Shown piece by piece: positions 32,470 to 45,239 of a DNA stretch of 64,000 nucleotides. Below the pieces are notes generated by a model. It was not told the DNA's origin. It did not search any database and saw only the letters and a list, made by a program, of their open reading frames with translations. The number at the start of each line of letters is the position of its first letter. The stretch's first letter is position 1. The DNA is from Antedon mediterranea (taxonomy: Eukaryota > Echinodermata > Crinoidea > Comatulida > Antedonidae): positions 10,398,288-10,462,287 of the forward strand of contig NC_092676.1 in NCBI RefSeq assembly GCF_964355755.1, in the 5' to 3' direction. Position numbers and translations under genes: made by a program.

Positions 32470-34329
32470 TTCTCATATGTGCTAGCGTTTTTAAAGTGAG
32501 TACTTTACTTATTTTTTTTACTGATATAAGCCAAGGATATTTTCCTGTAGAATGGAAAAAATCAAATGTCATTCCTCTGCATAAAAAAGGCAATAAATCC
32601 CTTATTGAGAACTATCGCCCTATATCCATACTTTCCAACTTTGCAAAAATTTTTGAGCGTGCAGTTTTTGATATAGTATATAAATACTTTGTGGATAATA
32701 AACTTCTTACTCAATTCCAATCTGGTTTTACACCAGGTGACTCGACAACGTATCAACTTCTTTATCTTATAGATACATTTAATAGAGCTTTAGATTTAAG
32801 GAAAGAAGTAATCTCGGTATTTTTGGATATTTCCAAAGCCTTCGATAAAGTTTGGCATAATGGGATTATATACAAATTAAAGCAATATGGAATTAATGGC
32901 ACTCTTCTAAAATGGTTCCAAAGTTACTTAAACTCACGTGAGCAACGTGTTATTATTGAAGGAACTACCAGTCCTTGGGTGACCATTACAGCAGGAGTAC
33001 CCCAAGGATCTGTTTTGGGTCCATTTTTATTTATTGTATTCATAAATGATATGGTTGATAATATCAAATCTAATATTAGTTTATATGCAGATGATACTTC
33101 GTTATATGATATTTGTACAGATCGTAATATTTCAGAACAAAAATTAAATGGTGATCTTAATGTCATTTATAATTGGGCAAAAAAATGGAAAGTAACATTC
33201 AATGCTAACAAAACGAAAGCTATACTGTTTACACGTAAACATTTAGATAACTATGTTAGTTTAAATTTCAATAATGTAAATCTACAATTTGTAAATGATC
33301 ATAGGCATCTTGGTGTAATGCTTAATGCAAAACTCAAGTGGGATTCCCATAATCCAATCTGTAATTAACAAAGCGTCTTTATCTTTAAATATGCTACGTC
33401 GTGTCAAACATATTCTACCTCGACAAGCTCTCTGTCACATTTACACATCACACGTTAGACCATTAATGGAATATGCAGCTCCTGTTTGGTGTAATATTCC
33501 AGATAAATTAAGTGATGAACTAGAAAATATCCAGATTTCTGCAGGTAGAATATGTACTGGTGCGTGGAAACATACAAGTCGTAATGCATTAAGACAAGAA
33601 TTAGGCTGGTTATCATTGAAAAAACGTAGACAATTTCTTAACCTAATACTGTTTTTTAAAATTATTCATAAGTTAACACCAGTGTATCTTTACTCCTTAT
33701 TTAATTTTTCTGACAATATTGAAGTTTATAACTTGCGTAACATCCGAAATATAATAATTCCATTTTGTAAGACCACATCATATCGTTTATCTTTTGTCCC
33801 CTCTATTATAACACATTGGAATGAGTTAAATAATGAAATAAAAAATTCCTCATTTCTTGTTGAGTTTAAAAAATTGCTACTGAAATCCAATTTGTTTGAA
33901 ACAAAAAAACGTTCTTATTATGATACAGGTGATAAGAAGATTAACCAAATTCACACTAGAATCCGACTTGGTTTCAGCTGTCTCAATTCGCATTTATTCT
34001 TACATGGACTTCGGGACAATCCAAATTGTACTTGTGGCTTTAATGTTGAGAATCCGCTTCATTTCTTATGTTACTGCCCTAATTATAATACACAAAGAGA
34101 TATTCTACTTGTAAGTGCTAACTCAATTATTGAGGATATCTTAGCCAAGGATTTTTCTTTAACATTTAATTTTACATTTTTAAGTGAAATTTTATTTTTG
34201 GTTCCGATCTTCTTTCGAATTGTGAAAATGCTTTATTATTTTATTATGTACAACAATTTCTTGTTAATTCTGGAAGATTTAATTGATGTTTCTGTTAGTT
34301 GTTTTAAAATGTTGTATTTGTTAATCTGA
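32470..34329 (+). pseudogene. LINE ORF2 relic: reverse transcriptase and C-terminal zinc knuckle
   Basis: The frame at 32442-33368 enters the RT directly with SQGYFPVEWKKSNVIPLHKK, so the AP endonuclease and linker are missing. NYRPISILSNFAKIFER, DISKAFDKVWHNG, GVPQGSVLGPFLF and the catalytic YADD (SLYADDTSLYD) are present. A frameshift near 33340 moves to 33325-34329, which holds the thumb, HVRPLMEYAAPVW, an RIRLGFSCLNSHLF segment and a CCHC-like knuckle (CTCGFNVENPLHFLCYCP). The end is a Phe/Leu-rich tail. It is Jockey/CR1-type in style and more decayed than the LINE at 13161. ORF1 intact but endonuclease lost suggests an internal deletion in a once full-length copy. Confidence 0.9.
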
Positions 34330-34410
34330 GGCGCCTTGAAGCTAAGATGGTTCCATCTTGTAAGGCGCCTCTGTGTAATATACTGAATAAAAAAATAAAA
34401 AAAACGAAGT
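34328..34410 (+). terminator. LINE 3' end with conserved hairpin and A-rich tail
   Basis: An outer stem GAGGCGCCTT/AAGGCGCCTC (34328-34337 with 34362-34371) encloses an inner AAGATGG/CCATCTT stem. It is followed by GAATAAAAAAATAAAAAAAA. This is probably the recognition structure for the LINE RT; that role is inference. Confidence 0.65.
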
Positions 34411-35030
34411 TGGAACTGCTTTTTCTTTCAAACTAAACTTAACTTAATTAAATTCAATAATAAAATAATAATCAAATACCCGTCTAATTAATGCTTGAAT
34501 AACAATATTTAATTTCTTTCTATGTACATTTATTTTTATAGCTTTACATTTATTAACATTAAAAATTAGTTAAAACCCTTATTTTTATAACACTTTATCT
34601 TGCCAGTACCCATACTTACTAATTATAGTTAATAACAATAATTTACAATATTAATTAGTTTATTTCAAATAATCAAATATCCGTCTAATTAATGTTACCT
34701 GGAATTGTATCAAGAATTAATATATCATTTTTGTACAGTCCAATTTACAATGATTTTATATTTTAATTTATATATGATAAAAATAATATGACATATAGGG
34801 TACATTGCAATAAATTACATTAATTAATCACATTACAATTAATATACTAGCCTATTACATTGGATAAAACACATAAATTATTTTGTTCTAGCATTAGACC
34901 TAATTTAAAACACTTGTTGATGTTGTTGTGATCCTGAAAGAGAAAAAATATACTGTATTATTACAAATGTTTATTTTGATTCTCTACAAAAAACGTGTCT
35001 CGGTTGTAAAAGACTCATTGGGCGCTCCAT
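34410..35030. other. AT-rich interior of the MULE-like element
   Basis: No coding frame. A phrase TCAAATA-CCGTCTAATTAATG occurs twice (34474 and 34673), a short diverged duplication. Confidence 0.4.
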
Positions 35031-35097
35031 AGCTGCGGCCGGAATGAATCGCGGCCGGATTGAAGCGCGGCCGGAGTGAAGCGCGGCCGGAGTGATC

Positions 35098-35847
35098 TGT
35101 ATTCACTAAAAATAGTAACCCACCCCCAACTTTTCCGGTCAGCAACTCATAGCAAAATAATAAAACAGCAGTAGGCCTACGAATAGACAAATTTGGTTGA
35201 ACTCTAACTTTATTTTATAAACTCAATAACACTCGATCCTCCCCCACTCCCGAGATCTCCTTATTTTCAAAATATGGCTTCGCTGCATCATAAGTTTTTG
35301 TGATGGGTTAGTTAGGCCTACTATTAGAGAATTGGTTTATTATTATAGAAGATTGACTTATAAGGTGGGTTACTATTAGGTGGAGGCGTCTTCAGATAAT
35401 CTTCAAAAATCGTGTGAAAATGGGTGATATTCAATATTATCCATGACGGGTGGTAAATATGGTTAAAAATTCACTTTAGGCTAAAGATCAATTCCAGTAA
35501 TTTAGAAACAAGAGATAAAAATAAAAAGGGTGCGTAAAAACTAAAATTACCCATATCATCCGACCGTCCGTGCGCGTAGGTTTCAAATCATTGGCGGTCG
35601 ATCCTCCTCTTTTCTCTTTTTCTTCTCCGCCCGCCGGTTGTCTGTGCATCATCTTTATGCCGATTTTAGTACTGTAACATATTGATTGGTTGTGTGGCCG
35701 TTTTATTTCATTCAAAGGCTGTCGCATCAGCCGTTCCGTTGTTCTTCCACCTTCACCAAAAAAGAAGTTTGTAGAGGTAAATTTTTCTCATTGAATGAAG
35801 CAATTGTGATGCATAATACGGTGCCGAATGGAACTATGGTTCTAGAC
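35098..35847. other. no gene seen
   Basis: It contains GGGTTACTATTAGA-type words (35330-35385) matching those left of 31197, and a CpG-containing stretch near 35560-35640. No coding sequence is recognised. Confidence 0.35.
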
Positions 35848-36470
35848 CGGCAGCCCAGAGACATTTGGTTAGATGAGCTAGGTACCAATATCTGACTATT
35901 TAAGTGTGTTGGGGGTCACTTGAAGTCAATAAAAATGGGAGTCTGCCGGGTACCCCCCTGCTGCGTCTAGACCGGGGGACCCCGAAAGGTGCTAAAAAAT
36001 CGGCACAGGTTAGATGAGAGAGATACCACCTAATTTCACCACCATGGGATGCCCATTGGCATCCTCATACCAGTATCACAAACGACAGACTTTTTGTCTG
36101 CTGCAATAGGCCCGCCAGACTCCCCCGAGGGAGGGCCTAAAATGGGGGTAGCATAGATGAGTGAGGTACCACTCAAAATTAATGCCAAATGAACAAGTTG
36201 TGTTCATACAATACTAAATGGATAACAACAGACTATTGTCTGCTGCACCGCAAGTGCCAGACACCCTAAAGTTAGACTAGAGACCCCCGCCCCTTCCCCC
36301 AACTAGCCCAGCTTAGATATTGGAGATACCACCAGCAACCAATGTTATATGATTTAGCACATTGTAAGCAATACCAAATGACCTAGTACAGACTATCTGT
36401 ACACTGTCTTGAACCTGGCAGACCCCTCTAAAGGTCGACTAGAGACCCCATTTACCCCAAGTATCCTACC
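35848..36470 (+). repeat. long inverted arm L
   Basis: Starts near AGACCGGCAGCCCAGAGAC and runs through a block with ATGGGATGCCCATTGGCATC and one 158-bp-type satellite unit. It is the inverse of 45240-45868 (arm R), and they share private variants (TTGAACCTGGCAGACC, GGTCGACTAGAGACC) not found in the other arm pair. The outermost ~85 bp also match the outer end of the arm at 51520-52513. Confidence 0.8.
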
Positions 36471-36613
36471 TGTACTATACAATTTTAAGTAAAAAAAACG
36501 ATCTGTTGCCCAATGCTTTTTAGAAGAGTATAATAATAATTATTTGTAACATATGTGGTTATTATGTACTATTAACATTTAAACATAATTCTGACCAAAG
36601 CATGCAAGTAGTA

Positions 36614-39600
36614 TTAAATAAATAACAGGTGGAAGTTTGTGTTCTTTGAAATGACTACCATCATACGGATGAAACTGTCCTTCAAACTGTTAGCTGTTGT
36701 GGTAAACTTTGAAGTGTTTTTCTGCTTGGGTTCTGCATGCTCACTTGCAAAATTCTGAACTTTTCTTCGTTTGATTGGTTTCAGTAATCTGGAATTATTA
36801 TTAGCACACTCATTTCTAAATTTCTCGTGTAGATTATGGCCAGCTTCTAACGAATTTGTGAGGTACTCTTGCATTGACACCGAGGCCCCCTTCCCTGTGG
36901 CGATATTCAACAGCATTGTAGGTGTTGATGCGGGTGCAGAAAATGGATCACAAGACTCTGTCTGTCTGCATGAAGTAGAGCGTCGATTTGCTGGTTATCC
37001 TTCTTGATTCTGCTTGAATGAAGCTGTGTTCTTGCCTGTTCTTCTGGTAGAAGTCCTGCCAGTCGTCTTAACTGAGTAATGGCCATTCCTCGTTGGGTAG
37101 AAGTGATACACCATCGGCGAATAGCATTTGTAGAGTTATGGAAGCCAGTTATCCCTTTCATTGGTGATGCTGCATCTCTGTTTACCATTTGCTCGAGTGA
37201 CAAGTCTACTGCAGTTCTAGAGAAGTCTTTCATTGTCCGTCGAATAGAAAACGCTCCTTTCTTTAGAACTGACATAATCTTTGGGTCTGATGTTTTAAGC
37301 TTCTCCAGATACAGCACTCCCCAGCGAGCATAGTTAGGACGGTTAAGACCAAAAAAACATCAATAACTGCTGGAAGAATGGCAATATATTTTTCGACGTC
37401 ATTGGTACGCACAGCTCGCATAAGATCACGGTGTATGCGATTTATAATGTAAACATAAATACTCCAGTATTGTGCTGTTGGTCCCAAAACACCTTGCATG
37501 ACCCCAGTGAAGAAGTTCTCATATTGCTCAATATGCTCCCTGAATACCTGACTTGTTTCAAGAAACTCTTCCATCACGCTGCAATCGCTTGTGCATGTTT
37601 TAACCATGTGCATATTGCTTCCTGTTTTTCCTGTGGCAGACTTGACAGAAAACTGTTATAAAGCTTTCTTTCCATTGTTAAAGCCAAAATATCATGAATT
37701 CGGGTGCAGCGATTGTAGTATTTCCCTCGTATGAATCCATTTAGTGAACCTTCTGCCAATATTCCACTTTCTGTTAGGAGGTATTCTGCCCCAGATTCAT
37801 TTATGTAGGTTCCCATAGCACCATAAAATGATAACTCTAGATGAAAGTTACCCAACATTATCAACAGACGATCAAAAAGTGGAGCTTCAAGTGACTGAAT
37901 GGAGTATGCCTTAAGAGCAACTGCAAGATCATATGAAACAATGGCGTAGTCTTGATTTGTTTCCAAAGCTACCTTCATACTTCTCACCATAGTTTCTCGA
38001 ACGACGTCATTTCTTGTTGGTGGTGAAGCTATAGGATCCATGTAACATATTTTCTGCTTTGGTAATTCATCATGGACAAACTGTGAACAAATCCTACAAA
38101 GAGTGGCTGTGGCATAACTTCAAATCTCATTAGCCAATAGAAATCAATTTTACGTTGTGAGTTGCTATAATTTAATGTTGGTGCTCTGATGCTGACAGTT
38201 CAAAAGTCGCTTTACTCAGCTGATGGTGCATTGGTGTAATATCACGTTCTTTTCCGTTGAAATTATGCCTGTTTCTTCCACTCTTAGTGGAAAATGGTCT
38301 GTATGGTACTGGTTCTTCTGTTGTTTTGTTTTTTTTCTGGTAACAAATCCTGACAGTTGCATGTAAAGTATCTTTTCCATCTAATGTCTCCATGTTAACA
38401 TCATAGTTGTCCCAGGCAAGTCCTGTTCCAAGATCTGACTTTAACTCAATACCATCTGGTGAATCTGAATCATTTTCCTCTGTTGAAAATGCGAATTCGG
38501 TTTCTAAGGATTTTATTTCGTCGTAACTCAGGCTGTATCCTAAACGGTTCAGAATACGAAGAATCAATTTAGATCCTGTCAGTGTTCCTATGCCCAAACC
38601 AAGTACAGTGTGCTTCCATGGATGTACTGAGCCACGTGATGTATTGAACACGGCATCAGATGACATTGCTGTTACTTTTCTATCTATGATGGCTTTGTTA
38701 GTATCACCGGTAGATTTGTGAAGGCCACAGAGTAAGGTCCTAAAAAAGAACAGCAGATCCTCTGGTAGATCCGGTGAGCAGGTCTTTAAGGACTCAATGG
38801 ATGTAGGAGTAGGTGTTTCCCATTTAGGCATACACAAAATTTCTTTTCTCAGGTGAAGGGCTGCACTTCTTAGAGTATTGTGGTGTTTCTCTTTCTCATT
38901 CTGCAAACATGATTTTCCATCTTCCTCTGACAAAACTGAATTGTACACAAAATTCCCTTTATGGCGGTTAAAGAGCGTGATCGATATGTTATTTCCAAAT
39001 TTTTCTTAAATTTTTCTTGTTAAGGCCTGTGCTGTGTAGCAGTCGAATGCGTCTTCTGATCCTCCTTTCGCACAATATTCTGTCTTGTACAAGTCAAACA
39101 ATGATGAAACAAACATTGCCTGCTGATTTATGATCACCTCTGATTCAATTAATTCTCCAATAGAATTAAAAGTTATTTTATGTAGCTCTCTGTTTCTAAA
39201 GTTTGGTGTCTGCAAAGTACCGTAGGTTCTTCGACATGAGCCTCAGCCTTTTTGAAGAATTCACGACGACATGATTTGTGATATTGCGCCTCCTTGGCAA
39301 TAAGATCAATTCCACCACTGAGTAATGCTTTGACACGCTCATTCGTGCTACGAGGGGCTGCTTCAGCTATATTGTTGCAGCCTTCCTTTGTTAGACAATC
39401 TGATAGTTGTTCTACTCTCCGTCCTACTGTCTTTCTAATCTTTGTACAGAAGATACACGATCCCTTAAGTAAGCCTTTTGAGTCGCTTACAGGAAGAGAA
39501 CTATGTTTCCTAGTCTCTGGCTTTTTCGTAGGAGGCTCATGTACACTTTGACAAGCTGGTCGCTTTCTAACTGCAGTGAAATTTTTGTAACATGGTTTTG

Positions 39601-39778
39601 TATGATAGTATGCATTGAATCGGTTTGATTGCAAGTTAATTTCAGTTGTTATATCTACATATTTCAACTGCTTTTTTTAGAGTTTCCCATGTTTTATCGT
39701 CACACTCTCGCAAGTCTTTTTCGTCTGAAGTCTTGCAAATGATATATACGCTTTTTTGTTGTTGTTGATCAGTTTCCT
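36614..39778 (-). pseudogene. N-terminal half of the FEN/PIN-like element protein
   Basis: Minus-strand blocks in gene order. An exon-like start near 39778 (after TTATTAG) has SVYIICKTSDEKDL and KTWETLKKA. A Cys/His region follows with AYYHTKPCYKNF, CIFCTKIRK and EAQYHKSCRREF (39640-39230). Then come KHTVLGLGIGTLTGSKLILR and LAWDNYDVNMETL (38948-38172), QFVHDELPKQKICYMDP and GNFHLELSFYGAMGTYINES with IRGKYYNRCTRIHD (38120-37574), QYWSIYVYIINRIHRDLMRA (37613-37263), and MKDFSRTAVDLSLEQMVNRD with NAIRRWCITSTQRG (37317-36907), ending near 36614. At least three frameshifts and a TAA near 39008 break it. I recognise it as an unnamed multicopy invertebrate family. The half with EEADT and TGCD motifs is absent here and occurs in the palindrome at 6368-10220. 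Confidence 0.65.
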
Positions 39779-39799
39779 AATAAACAGAGTATACACTAA

Positions 39800-40139
39800 A
39801 TAAGAAATTATAGGCAAATGATTTCAAAAAGATAATTGCCAACTGACAGATGCTAAGATGCCCATTATGTACCGTAATAGATAATACACACATTTTTCAA
39901 AGAAAGCTTGCAATAAACCTAACCATTTGGAATGCAGAATCCAAAATGTCACCTTCCATTTCACTATGAATGACAACCATAGAATGATAAAACTTCTTAA
40001 TTTGTTATCTGGAACTTGAGAAACAAGGAAAATGTATTATTTACAAATAACTAAGTGCTAATTATACATTTTGCAAGATATTGTATTTAGAGTACCTCAT
40101 TCCCAGCTATAAACTATACCTAAGCCTATTTGTTTACAG
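39800..40139. other. no gene seen
   Basis: AT-rich spacer between the decayed gene and the MULE. Confidence 0.35.
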
Positions 40140-43100
40140 CCGAAACGGCCGCCAACTGAAACGGCCGCCAATTGAAACGCAATTAAATGTATGAAACGCC
40201 GCGTGTGCCGTTTATCATACAAAACGACGTGTGGTTTAATACAATTGTTTTACTTTTTTTTCAGATTGAAATGACTTTAGACGTATGTGACTTAATAAAT
40301 ATTAACAGATAGATGTTTTATAATTATTTATGTATTATTATGTTTATCGTATAATAATGAATATTGTGTAAACATAGTTGGGTTTTTTATATATTTTTTA
40401 AATGTAGGCCTATACAGTAAAAGTGTAAGGAAAAGAATTGGAATTTGACAAAATAAATGATAAATAATTACTATTATTATATTAAAATCTAAATTCTTCC
40501 TAGTACTAATACTGTAGTCAACCTATATAGTTAAGTTCAATAAATGTTTAAATATCCTTATTATTAAATTTTATTCTTTTTTTAAGATACATTACTTTTT
40601 TTTATTTACCGGTAACACTATTTCAAACAATTGTAGCGGTTTCGTTGCGGAATGTCATCATGTTCGCAATTAAATCATATAACATATAATTAATAACAAT
40701 TACGTTAGATAAGAAGACAACTTAGGGCGTTGACATCACAAACTCAACACAATCGATTCAACGCAACAATAGCGACTTTAATTACAAACAATACACACAC
40801 AGACACTAGCAAATGCTAAACAATACGCAACACGATTTTATTCAAAATACAAACGAGGACATTTTATTCAGATTATTGTTATTTTAAATTGTTTACAATT
40901 AGTGGTGGTCAAGGCCTTAATATTAAAAACAGATCATTATTTTTATTTCACATTACATTAAATATTATATTACAATTAGTAACCTGATTTATTTATGTAT
41001 TATGAATCAAAACGAACTTTATAATTAATTTATTTCATATATGTACAATAAAATAGATTTCAATAATCATTAATAATAATAATAATAAAATAATCAGATT
41101 GCTTAAATAAGTTAGTTTGCATACAGTAGATAGTAATTATAGAGAATTGATTTACACTTTATTTTTCAAAATATCTTAAATCAAATATGTTTGTACATTA
41201 GCTAAGTTAATTAAATATTACACTATTTGTATTAGTGAAGTCTTGATTTGTATTCTAAGGATTACGTGCGTTTCGGCTGATGACACGGCTTGATGCTAAC
41301 AGCAACGATCTTGCAGTTCGTGCACCTCTTACGTACTCGTCCCAGTATCCGTTCAATCGTTGTGTTGCAATGACGGCATGTCGTGACTGTCTTCGGATCT
41401 CATCCTCTCTAAAAATGAGCTCTGCATTGATGGCGACCATCTCACTCTCCTCGTGAAGAAGCTTACACAGCAAGTAGAAGTGAAGGTTCGCTGTAAAAGA
41501 GAACAAAACAATGTTAAATAACAAACTATACTAAAAACAAATGATGTTCAAAGAACAGAAAAAAAACTAACTTACCTCGCTTAGCTCTGTGAGTACGAAT
41601 TTGCTGTCGGAATATCACCCAATCCATTGGACTGTAGATGTCACCATTAATCCAGTAGTCGTCCATGTAAGTCAGAAGTTCCTGGAGTTGAGGCGATTGC
41701 CCGGCGTTGCGTCGCATCCGTCTGAAGACAGCCTCCACATGTTCCACTGGTAGCGTCGGGAGAGCCATAAGTTGTCTGATGAAAAGTCGTGTTGCTGCTT
41801 GTTGGCGGTACGCTCTCTGCAGACCGACATCCTGCACCTTCCGAAAAATTGCCTGTAAGAGAGAAAAATTAAATTGTTAGTTAAGAAAATTAAACGAAAA
41901 ACGCCGAACAACGCATTTGTTGTACAAATAAAATCAATAAATAAAAGACATCACATACCTGTGTGTAATGAAAAAGACATCCAGCAATTTCAACATTTGG
42001 TAGTACTTGGCGAATAGACTGCCATATGGATGCCTCATAGTCTGCCACCACTTTCACCACGTTGTTTTCCGGCAACATCCGCAAAACAGAGCGCAACACG
42101 GCCGTGTAGTCCACACTCCTCTTGCCTGACATCACAGCAAATAGTAGCGGTACTTGCTTCACCGATGTCCCCGTCCTGATAAAGCTGTGAATACTGAAGA
42201 GCTGGTAAAATGGATCTCTTATCAGCTTAAACGTACCGTCCAAGTACCTGTAAAGATAGTTTTAAAAATGTTATAAAAATGTTAAATGTTATAAAACAAG
42301 TATGTACATTGTAATTTAAACAAAATGAAAGTGTACAGGGAAAAATTCTTACCACACTCTTGCTCTTCCCAGTATGTCCATCATAGCATCAGTTGCAAAT
42401 AAAACATGCCGTCCACCATCAATGACCACATCGTCTCGAAGAAAGCCTGGTGCTATATGTTGGTTTTGGAGTTCGAATTGCAAGTTGGACGGATGCCTTG
42501 GTCTGGACAACTTTCGTCGTAGGTTGGCTTGTCTTGCGAGGCTGGAAGGTTTAGGCAGAGTAGGATGAAGAGCAATTTGACCAACACCGATGTCATCACG
42601 CATTATAGTGTCCCTGATTTCAGCTGCTGAGTCGAAAGGTCGTTCCAGAGCTGTAGCTTTTATCTTACGACGGATCACGGCCACCTTACCACGTCCTGTA
42701 GAGTAAAGAAGAAAGGGAAAAAGAAATACACACATTATTAATCATTAATTCACGATCATTTTGAGTAAAAGCGCATGATTTGCAAACATGTTTTTTTAGT
42801 TTTATATTGATCGAAACGTCGAGAAACTCAACAGTTTTCGGAACAGATATACGTGGTGTACTTTATCAAAAATTTGATTTTGCCATGCATAATATATTGC
42901 TGAATAAAAAAAAATGTGGATGTGAGATGATAAAAACTATAAATGCACGTACCTGGCATCATCCCGCATATGTGCTCGTGGAGTCCTCTAGTATATACCC
43001 CATCTCTTTCTAAAACCGTTGCTTTACAGGTTAAGGCAAGAGTCCTACGGTAGCACCGCCAAGTTGTGTTCGCTCGCCTCCGATCAACCTTCTTTGTATA

Positions 43101-44587
43101 TTGGTATCCTAGGCTATCTATCAAAGTTGCCTGTTAAATAAAAATGTCATATGATAATAAATCAAACGCAAAGAAAAGTTAGGAAAGTCATGTTTCAACA
43201 GTTGGAACTTGCTTCAGAAGATCAACAAATAAAGTTTAAAATATTAATTTATAATTGGACCTGCCTCACTTCTTCCGGAGATTGCTTTATATTATTACAT
43301 AAGAATAACATGTATAAGCACTGAAACAAATACTATCTAATACGGTATAATTATTTAAAATAACAATAAGAATGTAAATTAAATCAATTCCTTTTATATC
43401 CTAGACGGATCTACTTTTTTTTTCCGAAATAAAAGATGAATGAATGAATAACAAAAATAAATTCTGAACTATGAAAAGAGCTATATAAAATACACCCTTA
43501 CCTTTCCTTTCGCCGATGTGCCTTCCTCCACTACGTACTGGATTTCGTCACCCTCGTCGTCATTTCCTGCCACAGGATTCGGCTGTGGATAAGGATTCTC
43601 CATCTCGACTTCCTGATGTACTTCTGGCTCAACAAACTGTCCTAGGTCGGCGGCAAACACATCGATTTCATCTGGCATCGGTTGATCATTTTCAGAACAT
43701 TGTCGGCAACTCCATTCAATATAACCATTCTCCACTCCTCTTAAATACTCTGCTCGCGTCACTCCACTATCACACTCGCGATGTTGCCATCTATCACACT
43801 CCTCACATAGCAGTCCTTCTTGATTCTCGATAACAGGTTGTTGGCATTCAATACAAGCGTTCATGTTGATAATTTGATAAAAAGTAATGTTCAATTGGAA
43901 AAAACTCAATTTTAAAGGAAAACGCAAGCACCAAAAAGTGCGTGGCATTTCTGTGCAAATAATAGATTATTGTCTTTATGTAATGTTAGATGACGCCGAT
44001 ACGCGGAGCTCCACAGATAATGTGACTAGGCGCGGTTAATGCGCTAACATCTAACATAAATTCAAAACAATTAGCCCCGCGAAGGTGTTGTTGATACACA
44101 TAATAGTAAAACAATAGGACACAACTTCATTTAAAGTGCTTTATTTGCACGTTAGAATGTTTGAATATTATTCCACAATTTCATATGTTATTGAATTTAC
44201 TATAGACCTAATAAGTAACAATATAAATAGCTTTACTACATAACATATATTAATATTATTACAGTACATTTGTATTTGTTTTGCCTATTTCAACTTCAAT
44301 AATTGATACAGTATTTGTTTGAATACGTTAAATAAATTTATATTGCGCTTAGAATGGTGAATTATTATAATAAACATTATTTTTATAAAAACTTAACTAA
44401 AAAATACGTTTATTCTTTGATTTTATTCTTAAACATATATTGGTTGGTTTCATTTATTTTTTTTCTCCATCATGGTTTCATAGGCTTTACTGTACGTTTA
44501 TAATACTGCATTGGCTTGTTGTAGCTGCGGCGGTATTGGCGTCCCATAGAAAATGTTGGCGGCCGTTTCAGTCGGCGGCCGTTTCGG
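40140..44587 (-). mobile_element. apparently autonomous MULE with 16-bp modular TIRs
   Basis: The ends are inverted: the left begins with two 16-bp modules CCGAAACGGCCGCCAA and CTGAAACGGCCGCCAA; the right (read inward) has CCGAAACGGCCGCCGA and CTGAAACGGCCGCCAA, then CTATGGGACGCC further in. Between them is one spliced minus-strand gene for a MULE transposase with no visible defect. AT-rich non-coding sequence lies at 40180-41250 and 43980-44530. No clean 8-10-bp target duplication is visible (flanks TGTTTACAG and TCACACACC). It lies inside the interval bracketed by arms L and R. Confidence 0.85.
41255..43864 (-). CDS. MULE transposase with PHD-like and FLYWCH zinc fingers, six exons
   Basis: Exons inferred at 43864-43502, 43130-42953, 42695-42353, 42247-41959, 41852-41576 and 41490-41255. 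All introns are GT-AG and the phases join without a stop, giving 561 residues. Residues 4-56 form a C4HC3 PHD-like finger (Cys4, 7, 20, 23; His28; Cys31, 53, 56) with WQHREC. An acidic linker follows. Exon 2 is a FLYWCH finger (TWRCYRR, CKA, LHEHICG). Exon 4 holds the MULE core: DGTFKLI with the first Asp, KQVPLLFAVMSGK, VVADYEASIW with the second Asp, and GCLFHYTQ. Exons 5-6 are helical and complete the domain. It should cut and join DNA at the modular TIRs. The Met at 43864 was chosen over an upstream in-frame Met because the finger starts at once. Confidence 0.88.
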
Positions 44588-44699
44588 TCACACACCTTTG
44601 TATACTAACTGTACTATTTTTCATTGAAATAAATCGTAGACAACATAGTCATAGCAACAGCCGGCTCTTGTGCAAGCTCTTTCTTTAGATATGCCCGGT

Positions 44700-45239
44700 A
44701 TTACAGTTATTAAAGTAGCCTGATCAAGTTTGGATAGGTATGGTCCACTCACTACACCAACCCAGGCCTAGTCTAGTCATTGCCTGGCTACCTAAATGTC
44801 AGGCCTAGACCATCTAGTTTATACCTCCATGGGCCAAGTAATAAATAAAGGAAATTTTTAATCTATGCTATACTCATAATACAGTGTACTAACTTTATAA
44901 TATTGTAATAACGAAAATCGTTTCTATCCTAAAATAATGTAAATCCAAACAAATGATTATGGAAGAAAAACTTACCATAGACAGAATACAGTATACAACA
45001 GGAGATATTGCATGCATGACTGCATATGAACTATCAGCGAATTAAAAAGCTGCATTTTGCAGTATTGGAAACACTTTATTTTAATTTTTACAGTTAGGTT
45101 AAACATTGGTTAGATTCTATAAATTAAAAAGTTGCACGCATAACTGCACACCAACAATCAGCGAATTAGAAAGCTGCATGTTTCAGTATTATTGTAAAAA
45201 CTTTATAAATGTAAGTTTATTTTTTTACAGTTAGGTATA
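44700..45239. other. no gene seen; short tandem duplication
   Basis: Two diverged copies of a block with GAACTATCAGCGAATTAAAAAGCTGCAT (split here as GCGAATTA-AAAGCTGCAT) and ACAGTTAGGT occur at about 45020-45115 and 45140-45250. Confidence 0.45.

Larger units (their letters stand above)
31197..35097. mobile_element. MULE-like TIR element with 16-bp modular ends, carrying a LINE
   Basis: Both ends start GATCACTCCGGCCGCGCTTC. The right end (read inward) is four tandem copies of a 16-bp module CACTCCGGCCGCGCTT, the last two diverged. The left end has two good copies and a third separated one. Just inside, both ends carry TATGGAGCGCCC. This matches the layout of the MULE at 40140-44587 (16-bp modules around GGCCGC, then TATGGGACGCC at its right end). 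No transposase is present; a LINE with ORF1 and a damaged ORF2 fills the interior. A target duplication was not found. Family assignment is by architecture only. Confidence 0.65.
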
